Source: Chelativorans intermedius
GTDB lineage: Bacteria; Pseudomonadota; Alphaproteobacteria; Rhizobiales; Rhizobiaceae
Direction: 5' to 3'
DNA length: 64,000 nucleotides
Assembly: GCF_025398255.1 (NCBI RefSeq)
Contig: NZ_JAODNW010000001.1
Span: forward strand, 186,001-250,000
A program made the translations under genes and the position numbers. The notes beneath the pieces are model-generated. The model worked only from the letters and a program-made list of their open reading frames with translations, made no database searches and was not told the DNA's origin. Shown in pieces: positions 1 through 10,066 of this stretch. How positions within the stretch are numbered: the stretch's first letter is position 1; the number at the start of each line of letters is the position of its first letter.

Positions 1-584
1 TGGGACCCCCGGGCGCAGGGAAGGGGACGCAGGCGCAGATCCTGGTCGAGCGATACGGCATTCCGCAGCTTTCCACCGGCGACATGCTGCGCGCCGCGGT
101 GAAGGCGGAAACGGAGATCGGGCGGCGCGCCAAGGCGGTGATGGATGCCGGCGAGCTGGTCTCCGATGCCATCGTCAACGCCATCGTTGCGGAGCGTATC
201 GACCAGCCCGATTGCGCGCGGGGTTTCATCCTCGATGGCTATCCGCGCACGCTCGTCCAGGCCGACGCCGTCGAGGCGATGCTGGCCGAGCGCGGCCTGA
301 CGCTCGACGCGGTGATCGAACTCGTGGTCGACGACAAAGCGCTGGTTGGTCGCATCGAGAAGCGGGCGCAGGAGGCCAGGGCGGCGGGCCAGCCGGTGCG
401 CAAGGACGACAATGCAAGCGTCTTCGAGGAACGGCTGCGTGAGTATTACAAGAAGACCGCTCCGCTGGTTGGCTATTTCTATGCCAAGGGCAAGCTGCAC
501 ACCGTGGACGGCATGGCCAGCATCGAGGAGGTGACGGCCAAGATCGAAGCCGTGCTTCGGTCGGTGGGCGTGGCCGGGAGATAG
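1..584 (+). CDS. adk: Adenylate kinase, 5'-truncated by the window edge
   Basis: Makes ADP from AMP and ATP in the cytoplasm. The readable frame begins at base 3 inside the P-loop (GPPGAGKGT), so only the first few residues are missing. About 193 residues are visible. The [10 protein letters not shown]-binding stretch, the DGYPRT motif and the short-lid form typical of Gram-negative enzymes are present. It ends in TAG at 582-584. Position ahead of rpsM matches the usual secY-adk-rpsM order of alphaproteobacterial ribosomal operons. A 244-base gap to rpsM contains a TTGACT hexamer near 663 that could be the -35 of an internal promoter, but I see no convincing -10. Confidence 0.97.
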   Translation, partial: GPPGAGKGTQAQILVERYGIPQLSTGDMLRAAVKAETEIGRRAKAVMDAGELVSDAIVNAIVAERIDQPDCARGFILDGYPRTLVQADAVEAMLAERGLTLDAVIELVVDDKALVGRIEKRAQEARAAGQPVRKDDNASVFEERLREYYKKTAPLVGYFYAKGKLHTVDGMASIEEVTAKIEAVLRSVGVAGR

Positions 585-828
585 ATCCGGTGGCGGACGG
601 GCACCCCATTCCGCAGGGAAGGGGGGCTGAGGCCGCCGCTGCAATTCAGGAGCGCCGGGGAGTTGACTTTTCCCCGCGATTCCGTCAAAGACGGCGCCAA
701 TTCGCTTGCATGTCTAAGCGGTCGGCGCCGGTCGGAGAAGTCGATGGCCGGTCCGGGCGCTTTCGTCTTGTCCGGCCTGAGGACAACAGGCCGCCGGCAA
801 GGCGGCAGGAAACTTAAGGAGAGCCGAC

Positions 829-1197
829 GTGGCCCGTATCGCTGGCGTCAACATTCCGACCAACAAGCGCGTCGTGATTGCGCTTCAGTATATTCACGGT
901 ATCGGGCCGAAGCTTGCCCGCGACATCACCGCGAAGGTGAACATTCCGGCGGAGCGCCGGGTGAGCGAGCTCACCGATGCCGAGCTTCTGGCCATTCGCG
1001 AAACCATCGACCGCGATTATCAGGTCGAGGGCGATCTGCGCCGCGAGGTGTCGATGAACATCAAGCGCCTCATGGATCTGGGGTGCTATCGCGGCCTGCG
1101 TCATCGTCGCTCGCTTCCCGTTCGCGGCCAGCGCACGCACACCAATGCGCGCACGCGCAAGGGGCCTGCCAAGCCGATCGCCGGCAAGAAGAAGTGA
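829..1197 (+). CDS. rpsM: 30S ribosomal protein S13
   Basis: A 122-residue protein of the small-subunit head that contacts tRNA and the 50S bridge. It begins [15 protein letters not shown] and ends in the basic KKK tail typical of S13. The helix-two-turn-helix region lies near residues 14-60, and the [11 protein letters not shown] rRNA-binding stretch near residue 105. The start codon is GTG, preceded by a clear AAGGAG ribosome-binding site about 8 bases upstream. It leads the rpsM-rpsK-rpoA-rplQ group. Confidence 0.98.
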   Translation: MARIAGVNIPTNKRVVIALQYIHGIGPKLARDITAKVNIPAERRVSELTDAELLAIRETIDRDYQVEGDLRREVSMNIKRLMDLGCYRGLRHRRSLPVRGQRTHTNARTRKGPAKPIAGKKK

Positions 1198-1324
1198 TTT
1201 GAGCGATTGGCGAAACAGCGGATGGCGAAGAGGTTTTCCTGCTCACCATCCGCTGCCGCCTGATCGCCTCATTGGTGGAGCCGCTGGAACTACGGCGGTG
1301 TAGAGATCGACTGAAAGGAAAGAC

Positions 1325-1714
1325 ATGGCCAAGGAAGCCGCACGCGTTCGCCGTCGTGAGCGCAAGAACATTTCGTCGGGTGTGGCGCACGTCAACTCGA
1401 CCTTCAACAACACGATGATCACCATCACCGATGCGCAGGGCAATGCCATTGCCTGGTCGTCGGCCGGCGCCCAGGGGTTCAAGGGCTCGCGCAAGTCCAC
1501 CCCGTTCGCCGCTCAGGTGGCGGCGGAGGATTGCGCGCGCAAGGCGCAGGAACACGGCATGCGCACGCTGGAGGTGGAGGTTTCCGGGCCGGGCTCGGGA
1601 CGCGAGTCGGCGCTGCGTGCCTTGCAGGCCGCCGGTTTCACCATTACCTCGATCCGTGACGTGACGCCCATTCCGCACAATGGGTGCCGTCCGCGCAAGA
1701 AGCGCCGGGTCTAG
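1325..1714 (+). CDS. rpsK: 30S ribosomal protein S11
   Basis: A 129-residue protein that forms part of the 30S platform near the mRNA exit and Shine-Dalgarno helix. The protein shows the conserved [12 protein letters not shown] and [16 protein letters not shown] ends. The ATG follows GAAAGGAAAGAC. The 127-base gap after rpsM holds no gene. Confidence 0.98.
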   Translation: MAKEAARVRRRERKNISSGVAHVNSTFNNTMITITDAQGNAIAWSSAGAQGFKGSRKSTPFAAQVAAEDCARKAQEHGMRTLEVEVSGPGSGRESALRALQAAGFTITSIRDVTPIPHNGCRPRKKRRV

Positions 1715-1821
1715 GACCGCCGACAGGCCATATACCGTACGAACGCATGGTGCGTTCCTCTGCGGTTTCCAGAGCGCCCGTCACGATTGGATGGTGGCGG
1801 GGTAACGGAAGGACAATCCAC

Positions 1822-2832
1822 ATGATCCAGAAAAACTGGCAGGAACTCATCAAGCCCAACAAGATCGAGTTCACGTCAAAGGGCAGGACGCAGACCACGC
1901 TTGTTGCCGAGCCACTTGAGCGCGGCTTCGGCCTGACGTTGGGCAACGCCCTGCGCCGCGTCCTGCTTTCCTCGCTGCGCGGCGCCGCGGTGACCGCCGT
2001 CCAGATCGACGGCGTGCTGCACGAGTTCTCCTCCATTCCCGGCGTGCGCGAGGATGTCACCGATATCGTGCTGAACATCAAGGAAATCGCCATCAAGATG
2101 GAGGGCGACGGGCCGAAGCGCATGGTGGTGCGCAAGCAGGGCCCGGGCGTCGTCACCGCCGGCGACATCCAGACGGTTGGCGATGTCGAGATCCTCAATC
2201 CCGATCACGTGATCTGCACGCTCGACCAGGATGCCGAGATCCGCATGGAGTTCACGGTCAACACCGGCAAGGGCTATGTGCCGGCAGAGCGCAACCGTGC
2301 CGAGGATGCGCCCATCGGTCTCATCCCGGTCGACAGCCTGTACTCGCCGGTCAAGAAGGTCTCCTACAAGGTCGAGAACACCCGCGAGGGCCAGGTTCTC
2401 GATTATGACAAGCTGACCATGACCATCGAGACCGACGGCTCGGTCAGCGGTGAGGATGCCGTGGCCTTTGCGGCGCGCATTCTGCAGGACCAGCTCGGCC
2501 TCTTCGTCAACTTCGAGGAGCCGCAGAAGGAAGCCCCGGCCGAGGAGGTCACGGAGCTTGCGTTCAATCCTGCGCTGCTGAAGAAGGTGGACGAGCTGGA
2601 GCTTTCCGTCCGCTCGGCAAACTGCCTGAAGAACGACAACATCGTCTATATCGGCGACCTGATCCAGAAGACGGAAGCCGAGATGCTGCGCACGCCGAAT
2701 TTCGGTCGCAAGTCGCTGAACGAGATCAAGGAAGTGCTGGCGTCGATGGGGCTGCATCTGGGCATGGAAGTGCCCGACTGGCCGCCGGACAACATCGAAG
2801 AGCTCGCCAAGCGTTACGAAGACCAGTACTGA
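1822..2832 (+). CDS. rpoA: DNA-directed RNA polymerase subunit alpha
   Basis: A 336-residue protein, the usual length, that dimerises to scaffold beta and beta-prime and contacts UP elements and activators. The start [14 protein letters not shown] at 1822 is preferred over the longer open frame from 1684, because family similarity begins there and GGAAGGAC precedes it. The N-terminal assembly domain spans about 1-235 ([23 protein letters not shown] near residues 31-53). The C-terminal domain has the SVRSANCLK motif, which contains the DNA-contacting Arg equivalent to E. coli R265. Confidence 0.98.
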   Translation: MIQKNWQELIKPNKIEFTSKGRTQTTLVAEPLERGFGLTLGNALRRVLLSSLRGAAVTAVQIDGVLHEFSSIPGVREDVTDIVLNIKEIAIKMEGDGPKRMVVRKQGPGVVTAGDIQTVGDVEILNPDHVICTLDQDAEIRMEFTVNTGKGYVPAERNRAEDAPIGLIPVDSLYSPVKKVSYKVENTREGQVLDYDKLTMTIETDGSVSGEDAVAFAARILQDQLGLFVNFEEPQKEAPAEEVTELAFNPALLKKVDELELSVRSANCLKNDNIVYIGDLIQKTEAEMLRTPNFGRKSLNEIKEVLASMGLHLGMEVPDWPPDNIEELAKRYEDQY

Positions 2833-2870
2833 CCCGTCGGCCCGTCCACGGGATTTGAAGGAGACAAGCC

Positions 2871-3302
2871 ATGCGTCACGGAAAATCCGGCCGCAAGCTG
2901 AACCGGACATCAAGCCACCGCAAGGCGATGTTCGCCAATATGGCGGCCTCGCTCATCGAGCATGAGCAGATCGTCACGACGCTGCCCAAGGCCAAGGAGC
3001 TTCGGCCCATCGTCGAGAAGCTGGTGACGCTGGGCAAGCGCGGCGACCTGCACGCCCGCCGCCAGGCGATCGCCGCCATCCGCGACGAGAAGCTGGTCAA
3101 GCGGCTGTTCGACACCATTGCCCCGCGCTATGCCGCGCGCAATGGCGGCTACACCCGCGTGCTCAAGGCCGGCTTCCGCCACGGCGACAGCGCCCCCATG
3201 GCGGTGATCGAGTTCGTCGATCGCGACGTCGAGGCCAAGGGCGCCGCCGACCGTGCCCGTGTTGAGGCGGAGGCTGCGAACGAAGAGGCCGAGGCGGCAT
3301 GA
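2871..3302 (+). CDS. rplQ: 50S ribosomal protein L17
   Basis: A 143-residue protein of the large subunit near the exit tunnel. It begins [20 protein letters not shown], the family signature. The C-terminal 25 residues are Ala/Glu-rich, an extension common in alphaproteobacterial L17. The ATG is preceded by AAGGAGACAAGCC. It is the last gene of the operon and is followed by an intrinsic terminator. Confidence 0.98.
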   Translation: MRHGKSGRKLNRTSSHRKAMFANMAASLIEHEQIVTTLPKAKELRPIVEKLVTLGKRGDLHARRQAIAAIRDEKLVKRLFDTIAPRYAARNGGYTRVLKAGFRHGDSAPMAVIEFVDRDVEAKGAADRARVEAEAANEEAEAA

Positions 3303-3334
3303 TCGCCTGAGCGACGCCGTCAAGCAGATCGGGG

Positions 3335-3367
3335 ATGGGGCCTTCCAGGCCCCATTCTTGTTTTTTC
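3335..3367 (+). terminator. Intrinsic terminator after rplQ
   Basis: An 8-bp stem (ATGGGGCC at 3335-3342, GGCCCCAT at 3348-3355) with a 5-base loop is followed by a T-rich run containing six consecutive T. It closes the ribosomal protein operon before the separate protease gene at 3450. Confidence 0.85.
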
Positions 3368-3449
3368 TAGGTTCTGCCGGCCTTTCAAATTGCACAATGA
3401 TCTGGAACAAGAGGTGCTGGCACCAGGGACACGGTAGCGGGAGTAGCAG

Positions 3450-4916
<1,467 letters not shown>

Positions 4917-4918
4917 CG

Positions 4919-6235
4919 ATGGCCGACCTCTTTGAAAACACCGAACCCGCCGGCAAGGTGGTCCAGCCGCTGGCCGACCGTCTGCGGCCGAAACGCCTTG
5001 AGGATGTGGTGGGGCAGGAACACCTGACCGGCCCGGAAGGTGCGCTGACGCGCATGATACGCTCCGGCTCGCTGGGTTCGCTCATCTTCTGGGGTCCGCC
5101 GGGAACGGGCAAGACGACGGTGGCGCGGCTGCTTGCCGGCGAGACGTCGATGGCCTTCGAGCAGATCTCCGCGATCTTTTCCGGCGTGGGCGATCTGAAG
5201 AAGGTGTTCGAGGCGGCGCGCCTGCGCCGCGCCCAAGGCCGCCAGACATTGCTCTTCGTCGATGAGATCCATCGTTTCAACCGCGCCCAGCAGGATTCCT
5301 TCCTGCCGGTGATGGAGGACGGCACGGTGGTGCTGGTGGGGGCGACGACGGAAAATCCCTCCTTCGAGCTCAATGCCGCGCTTCTTTCGCGGGCGCGGGT
5401 GCTCGTCTTCCACCCGCTGGAAAGCGAAAGTCTGGAGCGTCTTCTGGCGCGTGCGGAGGCGGCGGAAGGACGCGCCCTGCCGCTCGACGGGCAGGCACGC
5501 GCGGTTCTGCTGCGCATGGCCGATGGCGACGGGCGGGCGGCACTCAGCCTGGCGGAGGAGGTGTGGCGGGCAGCAGGGGAGGGCGAGGTTTTCGACGCGG
5601 AGATGCTGCAGAAGATCGTGCAGCGGCGCGCGCCCGTCTATGACAAGAGCCAGGATGGGCACTACAACCTGATCTCCGCGCTGCACAAGTCCGTGCGCGG
5701 TTCAGACCCGGACGCGGCCCTCTATTATCTTGCCCGGATGTTCGATGCGGGCGAGGATCCGCTCTATATCGGGAGGCGGCTGGTGCGCATGGCGGTGGAG
5801 GATATCGGGCTTGCCGATCCGCAGGCGCTGGTGATCGCCAACGCCGCCAAGGACGCCTATGACTATCTCGGCTCGCCGGAGGGCGAACTGGCCTTTGCCC
5901 AAGCCTGCATCTATCTGGCAACGGCGCCAAAGTCGAATGCCGCCTACACGGCCTTCAAGTCCGCCATGGCCGCGGCCAGGGAGCACGGCTCTCTCCTGCC
6001 GCCCAAGCACATTCTCAACGCGCCGACCCGGCTGATGAAGGAGACGGGCTACGGCGAGGGCTATCAGTACGACCACGACCTGCCGGAAGCCTTTTCCGGC
6101 CAGGATTATTTTCCCGAAGCGATGGGGCGCAGAACCTTCTACGATCCGCCCGAACGCGGCTTCGAGCGAGAGATTCGCAGGAGGCTGGACTATTGGTCGC
6201 GCCTGCGGCGCGAAAGGGCTGGCAGGCAGGGTTGA
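4919..6235 (+). CDS. rarA: Replication-associated recombination protein A (RarA/MgsA AAA+ ATPase)
   Basis: A 438-residue clamp-loader-like ATPase that acts at stalled replication forks. Walker A (GPPGTGKT, residues 59-66), Walker B (LLFVDE, 111-116) and the MgsA C-terminal tetramerisation region are all present. The ATG at 4919, two bases after the protease stop, is chosen because family similarity starts at MADLFENTEP. A longer open frame from 4859 would overlap the protease. Confidence 0.95.
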   Translation: MADLFENTEPAGKVVQPLADRLRPKRLEDVVGQEHLTGPEGALTRMIRSGSLGSLIFWGPPGTGKTTVARLLAGETSMAFEQISAIFSGVGDLKKVFEAARLRRAQGRQTLLFVDEIHRFNRAQQDSFLPVMEDGTVVLVGATTENPSFELNAALLSRARVLVFHPLESESLERLLARAEAAEGRALPLDGQARAVLLRMADGDGRAALSLAEEVWRAAGEGEVFDAEMLQKIVQRRAPVYDKSQDGHYNLISALHKSVRGSDPDAALYYLARMFDAGEDPLYIGRRLVRMAVEDIGLADPQALVIANAAKDAYDYLGSPEGELAFAQACIYLATAPKSNAAYTAFKSAMAAAREHGSLLPPKHILNAPTRLMKETGYGEGYQYDHDLPEAFSGQDYFPEAMGRRTFYDPPERGFEREIRRRLDYWSRLRRERAGRQG

Positions 6236-6333
6236 CGCCTCCCAATGCCGGCCATTCCGTGACCGCCGGGGCGAATATTTGCCGGCAGGGGGCATGGGCG
6301 GGCGCGATCTGCGAGCAGGAATCGAAGGAAGAA

Positions 6334-6729
6334 ATGGGGACAAGCCTCTACCACATGCTGCTCGTCTGCCTTGGCGCCGCGCTCGGCGGCGCTGCCCGCT
6401 TCTTCCTTTCCGGTCTCGTCGGGCGCCGCTTCGGCGAGACCTTTCCGTGGGGAACCATGGCGGTCAATGTCAGCGGTGCCCTGGCCATCGGCATCGTTGC
6501 CGGGACGGCGGCGCGCCACGATCTGCCGGGCCTCTGGGCCTTCGCCGTTACCGGAGGGCTGGGCAGTTACACCACCGTTTCCTCCTTCAGCCTGCAGACT
6601 CTGGCGCTTGCGCGCGATGGCGAGTGGCTGCGCGCCGGCGGCAACATCCTCCTGTCTCTGGTGCTCACCCTGGCGGCTGCGGCCGTGGGGCTGGCGCTGG
6701 GTGGCCTGTGGGGCAGCGGCGCGTCATGA
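6334..6729 (+). CDS. crcB: CrcB/Fluc fluoride channel subunit 1
   Basis: A 131-residue, four-helix inner-membrane protein that exports fluoride as a dual-topology dimer. Typical motifs are GGAARFFLSG near the N-terminus, the PWGTMAVNVSGA stretch with its pore-lining Asn, and the GGLGSYTTVSSFS track. The start MGTSLYHML is preferred to an upstream in-frame start that would overlap rarA. AAGGAAG precedes it. The stop overlaps the next crcB start (ATGA). Confidence 0.9.
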   Translation: MGTSLYHMLLVCLGAALGGAARFFLSGLVGRRFGETFPWGTMAVNVSGALAIGIVAGTAARHDLPGLWAFAVTGGLGSYTTVSSFSLQTLALARDGEWLRAGGNILLSLVLTLAAAAVGLALGGLWGSGAS

Positions 6730-7208
6730 ACCGGCAGAGCGCTCCCGCCCCGCAAAAGCCCGTTTCACCGCGCCGGCGCGGCGGAAGACATGCGCACCGG
6801 CGGGAGGCACTTCTGCTCTATGTGGCAGTGGCGACCGGCAGCATGATCGGCGGTGCGCTGCGCGCCCTTGCTTCGTTGGCCAGCGTGGCCGTGTGGGGGC
6901 AGGGCTTTCCTGTCGGCACGCTGCTCGTCAACATCGTCGGCTCCTTCCTGATCGGGTTCTACGCCACGTTGACGGGGCCGGACGGCCGCGTCTTCGCCGG
7001 TCCGCGCCAGCGGCAATTCTTCATGGCGGGATTTTGCGGGGGGCTTACGACCTTCTCCATGTTCAGCCTGGAAACGCTGGTGCTTACGCAACGCGGCGCC
7101 TGGCCCGTGGCGGCGCTCAATGTCGCCATTTCCATCGTCTCCTGGCTGGCCGCGGTGTGGCTGGGGCATGTGCTGGCCGCGCGCCTCAACCGATTGAGAG
7201 GATCCTGA
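6726..7208 (+). CDS. crcB: CrcB/Fluc fluoride channel subunit 2
   Basis: A 160-residue second CrcB paralogue with a basic 30-residue N-terminal extension. It has the same motifs (GGALRA, PVGTLLVNIVGSFLIG, GGLTTFSMFS). The 4-base ATGA overlap with the first copy indicates translational coupling. Paired crcB genes often encode heterodimeric channels, so the two products probably work together. Confidence 0.9.
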   Translation: MNRQSAPAPQKPVSPRRRGGRHAHRREALLLYVAVATGSMIGGALRALASLASVAVWGQGFPVGTLLVNIVGSFLIGFYATLTGPDGRVFAGPRQRQFFMAGFCGGLTTFSMFSLETLVLTQRGAWPVAALNVAISIVSWLAAVWLGHVLAARLNRLRGS

Positions 7209-7211
7209 GCA

Positions 7212-7550
7212 ATGACGATACCCGAACAGGCGCAGCTTCTGCGCATCTACATCGGCGAGGACGATCGCGCCAACGGCAAGCCGCTCTACGAGGCGATCGT
7301 GCTCAAGGCCCGGGAGATGGAAATCGCCGGGGCCACGGTCTTGCGCGGCGCCATGGGCTACGGCCATTCCAGCCGTCTGCATACGGCCAAGATCCTGCGT
7401 CTTTCGGAGGATCTGCCGCTCGTCATTGAAATCGTGGACAGCGAGGCGAAGATCGCCGCCTTTCTGCCCGAGCTCGACAGGATGATGACAAGCGGGCTTA
7501 TAACACTGGAGAAAGTCCAGGTCCTGCAATATGGAACGAATGGCAGGTGA
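7212..7550 (+). CDS. DUF190 domain protein
   Basis: A 112-residue cytoplasmic protein of the DUF190 family, whose fold is PII-like. The family is commonly found beside crcB, but its biochemical role is not known to me. Conserved stretches are LRIYIGEDD, GATVLRGAMGYG and LSEDLPLVIEIVD. The start is 3 bases after the crcB stop, so it belongs to the fluoride operon. Confidence 0.88.
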   Translation: MTIPEQAQLLRIYIGEDDRANGKPLYEAIVLKAREMEIAGATVLRGAMGYGHSSRLHTAKILRLSEDLPLVIEIVDSEAKIAAFLPELDRMMTSGLITLEKVQVLQYGTNGR

Positions 7551-7607
7551 TCCGGGCGGCGAATGGCGCTGGAACACCATCCCACAGCACAACGGACGAT
7601 TGGCGGC

Positions 7608-8591
7608 ATGGCGGGCGTAGAGCAGGTTCGGGTGGAAGGCAGTGAGGCGGGCATGCGCCTCGACCGCTGGTTCAAGGTACACTATCCGGGCCTCGGTTTC
7701 GGGCAGTTGCAGAAGCTTCTGCGCACCGGGCAGGTGCGGGTGGATGGCGGGCGCGCGAAGGCGGATATGCGCGTGCAGCCTGGCCAGACGATCCGCGTGC
7801 CGCCATTGGCGGCGGATCGCAAGGGTACGCCGACCACCGCGCGCACCATACGCGACCGCGGCGACGGCGAGGTTCTCTCCCAGATGCTCATCCACGAGGA
7901 TGACAAGGTCTTCGTGTTCAACAAGCCGGCGGGGCTGGCCGTGCAGGGCGGTTCGGGGGTCAACCGCCATGTCGACGGCATGCTGGAAGCCTGGCGCAAC
8001 CGGAAGGGCGAAAAGCCGCGGCTGGTGCATCGGCTGGACAGGGATACTTCCGGTGTTCTGGTGGTCGCGCGCACGCGGCTTGCCGCTGTCAGCCTCGGCA
8101 AGGCATTCCGGGCGCGCGAGACGAAGAAGATCTACTGGGCGCTGGTCAAGGGCGTGCCCAAGAAGACCGAAGGGCGCATCTCCACCTGGCTCGTGAAGGA
8201 GCAGACGCCGGACGGCGACCGCGTGCGGGTGGCGCAGCATGGCGAGCCGGATGCCGATCATGCGGTTTCCACCTATCGTGTGGTGGAGCAGGCGGGAACG
8301 CGGCTTTCCTGGCTGCACATGGAGCCTTTCACGGGCCGCACCCATCAGCTTCGCGTGCATGCCGCCACCTTGGGCTGCCCGATCATCGGCGACCCGAAAT
8401 ATTTCGAGGCGGATTCGAACTGGCAGATGCCCGGGGGTATCCAGAATCGCCTGCACCTGCATGCCCGTCGCATCGTGATCCCGCATCCCGATGGCGGAAC
8501 GCTCGACATAACGGCGGAACTGCCGCCGCACATGCAGCAGAGCTGGAACCTTCTGGGTTTCGACGAGGCGACCGACGAAGCAGCCATTTGA
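7608..8591 (+). CDS. rluC: 23S rRNA pseudouridine synthase, RluC/RluD type
   Basis: Isomerises specific uridines in 23S rRNA. The protein has an N-terminal S4 RNA-binding domain (about residues 10-60) and the catalytic motif HRLDRDTSG with its essential Asp, followed by the TGRTHQLRVH motif. I place the start at MAGVEQVRVEG (7608, 327 residues) by family similarity. An in-frame ATG at 7563 would add 15 residues, and neither has a strong ribosome-binding site. Confidence 0.9.
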   Translation: MAGVEQVRVEGSEAGMRLDRWFKVHYPGLGFGQLQKLLRTGQVRVDGGRAKADMRVQPGQTIRVPPLAADRKGTPTTARTIRDRGDGEVLSQMLIHEDDKVFVFNKPAGLAVQGGSGVNRHVDGMLEAWRNRKGEKPRLVHRLDRDTSGVLVVARTRLAAVSLGKAFRARETKKIYWALVKGVPKKTEGRISTWLVKEQTPDGDRVRVAQHGEPDADHAVSTYRVVEQAGTRLSWLHMEPFTGRTHQLRVHAATLGCPIIGDPKYFEADSNWQMPGGIQNRLHLHARRIVIPHPDGGTLDITAELPPHMQQSWNLLGFDEATDEAAI

Positions 8592-8649
8592 GGCAAAGCC
8601 TGCCCCATCCGAGGGTGACGGCGCGCGTCACAGCCTGTATGAGAATGCC

Positions 8650-9468
8650 ATGCGCGATATTCTGAACGATCTTGAGAACGACCTGCGCCTGTCCGATCCC
8701 GATCCGGTGCGGCGGGCGCAAAAGCAGATGCGCAAGCCGCTTCCCAGGCGCTTTTATAAGAATGTGAGCGTGGCCGGGGAGGGGGAGAGCTACAGCGTGC
8801 TGCTCGACGGGCGGGCGGTGCGCACGCCGGCCGGCAATACGCTGGCCCTGCCCAACGCGCAGGCGGCGCAGCTCGTGGCACAGGAGTACGACGCGCAGGG
8901 CGAGGAAATCGACCCGATGACGATGCCTGTCACCCGGCTCGTCAACACCGCCATCGACGGCGTGGCAAGCGACACGCAGGCGGTTGCCGAAGACATACTA
9001 CGCTTCGCCTCCAGCGATCTTCTCTGCTATCGCGCGGAAGGGCCCGAGCGCCTGGTCGAACAGCAGGCGCAAGCCTGGGACCCGGTGCTCGACTGGGTGG
9101 AGGCGGAACTCGGCGCGCGTTTCGTGCTGGCCGAGGGCGTGATGCATGTGGAGCAGCCGCGCCAGACCATCGCCGCCGTGGCGGCCTATCTGCGCCCGCG
9201 CCGGGCGCCGCTGCGGCTGGCCGCCCTGCATGTGATGACCACGCTGACGGGCTCGGCCCTTCTCGCCCTGGCAGTTGAGGCAGGCGCCATCGAGGCCGAG
9301 GAGGCCTGGCGCGCCGCCCATGTCGATGAAGACTGGAACATCGCGCAATGGGGCGAGGATGCCGAAGCCGCGGCAAGGCGGGCGGCACGCAGGCGCGACA
9401 TGATGGGCGCTGTGGCTCTGTTGAAGGCAATGGACGAAGCGAATGGCGAGCGGGGAACTCGCGAATAG
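8650..9468 (+). CDS. ATP12-family F1-ATPase assembly chaperone
   Basis: A 272-residue protein related to mitochondrial Atp12, which chaperones the F1 alpha subunit. The KPLPRRFYKNVSV segment and the central VAQEYDAQGEEIDPMTMPVTRL motif are characteristic. In many rhizobia it lies close to rluC, as here. The last codons and the stop lie inside a GAATAG-type heptamer repeat (9441-9477), so the C-terminal residues GERGTRE are repeat-derived. Confidence 0.88.
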   Translation: MRDILNDLENDLRLSDPDPVRRAQKQMRKPLPRRFYKNVSVAGEGESYSVLLDGRAVRTPAGNTLALPNAQAAQLVAQEYDAQGEEIDPMTMPVTRLVNTAIDGVASDTQAVAEDILRFASSDLLCYRAEGPERLVEQQAQAWDPVLDWVEAELGARFVLAEGVMHVEQPRQTIAAVAAYLRPRRAPLRLAALHVMTTLTGSALLALAVEAGAIEAEEAWRAAHVDEDWNIAQWGEDAEAAARRAARRRDMMGAVALLKAMDEANGERGTRE

Positions 9469-9639
9469 CGGGTAGGGATCGCGCGCCGCACGCGGGCGTC
9501 GGGACCCCTCTAGACCGGTTTTCAATGAAACGCTGATCCGGTCCATCTCTTTGTTTTTGCGGCATTTGTGCGACGCCAGATGATTCCATCTGGCTGCAAA
9601 ATGCTGTATTCGCTACCCCCTATTCGCCAACCCCTTTCA
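9441..9639. repeat. Heptamer-arm element A between convergent genes
   Basis: Left arm at 9441-9477 reads as heptamers on the + strand (GAATGGC, GAGCGGG, GAACTCG, CGAATAG, CGGGTAG). The right arm at 9608-9639 reads the same way on the - strand (GAATAGG, GGGTAGC, GAATAC). The left arm supplies the TAG stop of the ATP12 gene. The right arm begins about 8 bases after the stop of the opposing gene. The interior holds a separate hairpin repeat. Similar elements occur at 19106-19220 and 63131-63270. Confidence 0.7.
9513..9604. repeat. RIME/REP-like paired palindromes
   Basis: Two hairpins lie in tandem. GACCGG at 9513-9518 pairs with CCGGTC at 9538-9543. At 9562-9604, GCATTT...GCCAGATG pairs with CATCTGGC...AAATGC around an ATTC loop. 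The arrangement resembles Rhizobium-specific intergenic mosaic elements, a resemblance drawn from memory rather than a search. It may also act as a bidirectional terminator for the two converging genes. Confidence 0.5.
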
Positions 9640-9993
9640 CCTCCCGAACGCTTGATAGAGCATCCCGGCGATCTCGCTTTCCAGCGGGAAGGACAGCATG
9701 CCCATGACCGAGTAGCCGAGCAGCCAGGGCATGAGGTAGAAGCGGATCATGAAGAAGAACCAGGCGACATAGATCGGCACGAGAAACTCGATCAGAAAGC
9801 CGGGCGTGACCGGCGCGAAAAGGCGCAGGATGGGGTTTGTCGCCCGTACGAAGAATCGCATGAAGAAGAAGCTGGAATCTTCCGGCAGGAAGATGTTCAT
9901 CGCCGCCCGCCCGATGAGCGTCCACATGATGACGCCCAGCACATAGTCGATGACGATCACCCAGATCGGAAAGGCGGCCAGCGTTTGCTGCAT
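9637..9993 (-). CDS. Small membrane protein, possibly YggT-like
   Basis: A 118-residue protein with about three hydrophobic segments (residues 8-28, 65-85 and 88-108). The stretch ATNPILRLFAPVTPG recalls the YggT-family NPIL-P-P pattern, but the match is weak. The start MQQTLAAFPIW at 9993 is chosen because the upstream in-frame extension looks non-coding. It lies 73 bases downstream of the symporter gene on the same strand and may be its accessory subunit. Confidence 0.65.
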   Translation of the reverse strand: MQQTLAAFPIWVIVIDYVLGVIMWTLIGRAAMNIFLPEDSSFFFMRFFVRATNPILRLFAPVTPGFLIEFLVPIYVAWFFFMIRFYLMPWLLGYSVMGMLSFPLESEIAGMLYQAFGR

Positions 9994-10066
9994 GGATCTG
10001 ACATTCCCCCTCGGCACATGGTGAGGGGCGGGAGAATGTCCCGCCCCTGCCGTTCTTGCAAGACGT

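Noticed and set aside
585-828. Ribosomal protein leader regulatory RNA before rpsM
   Set aside because: Some hairpin potential exists, but nothing matches a known S4, S13 or similar leader that I can recognise.
6236-6333. Fluoride riboswitch upstream of crcB
   Set aside because: The conserved crcB-motif segments and pseudoknot could not be found in this 98-base region.
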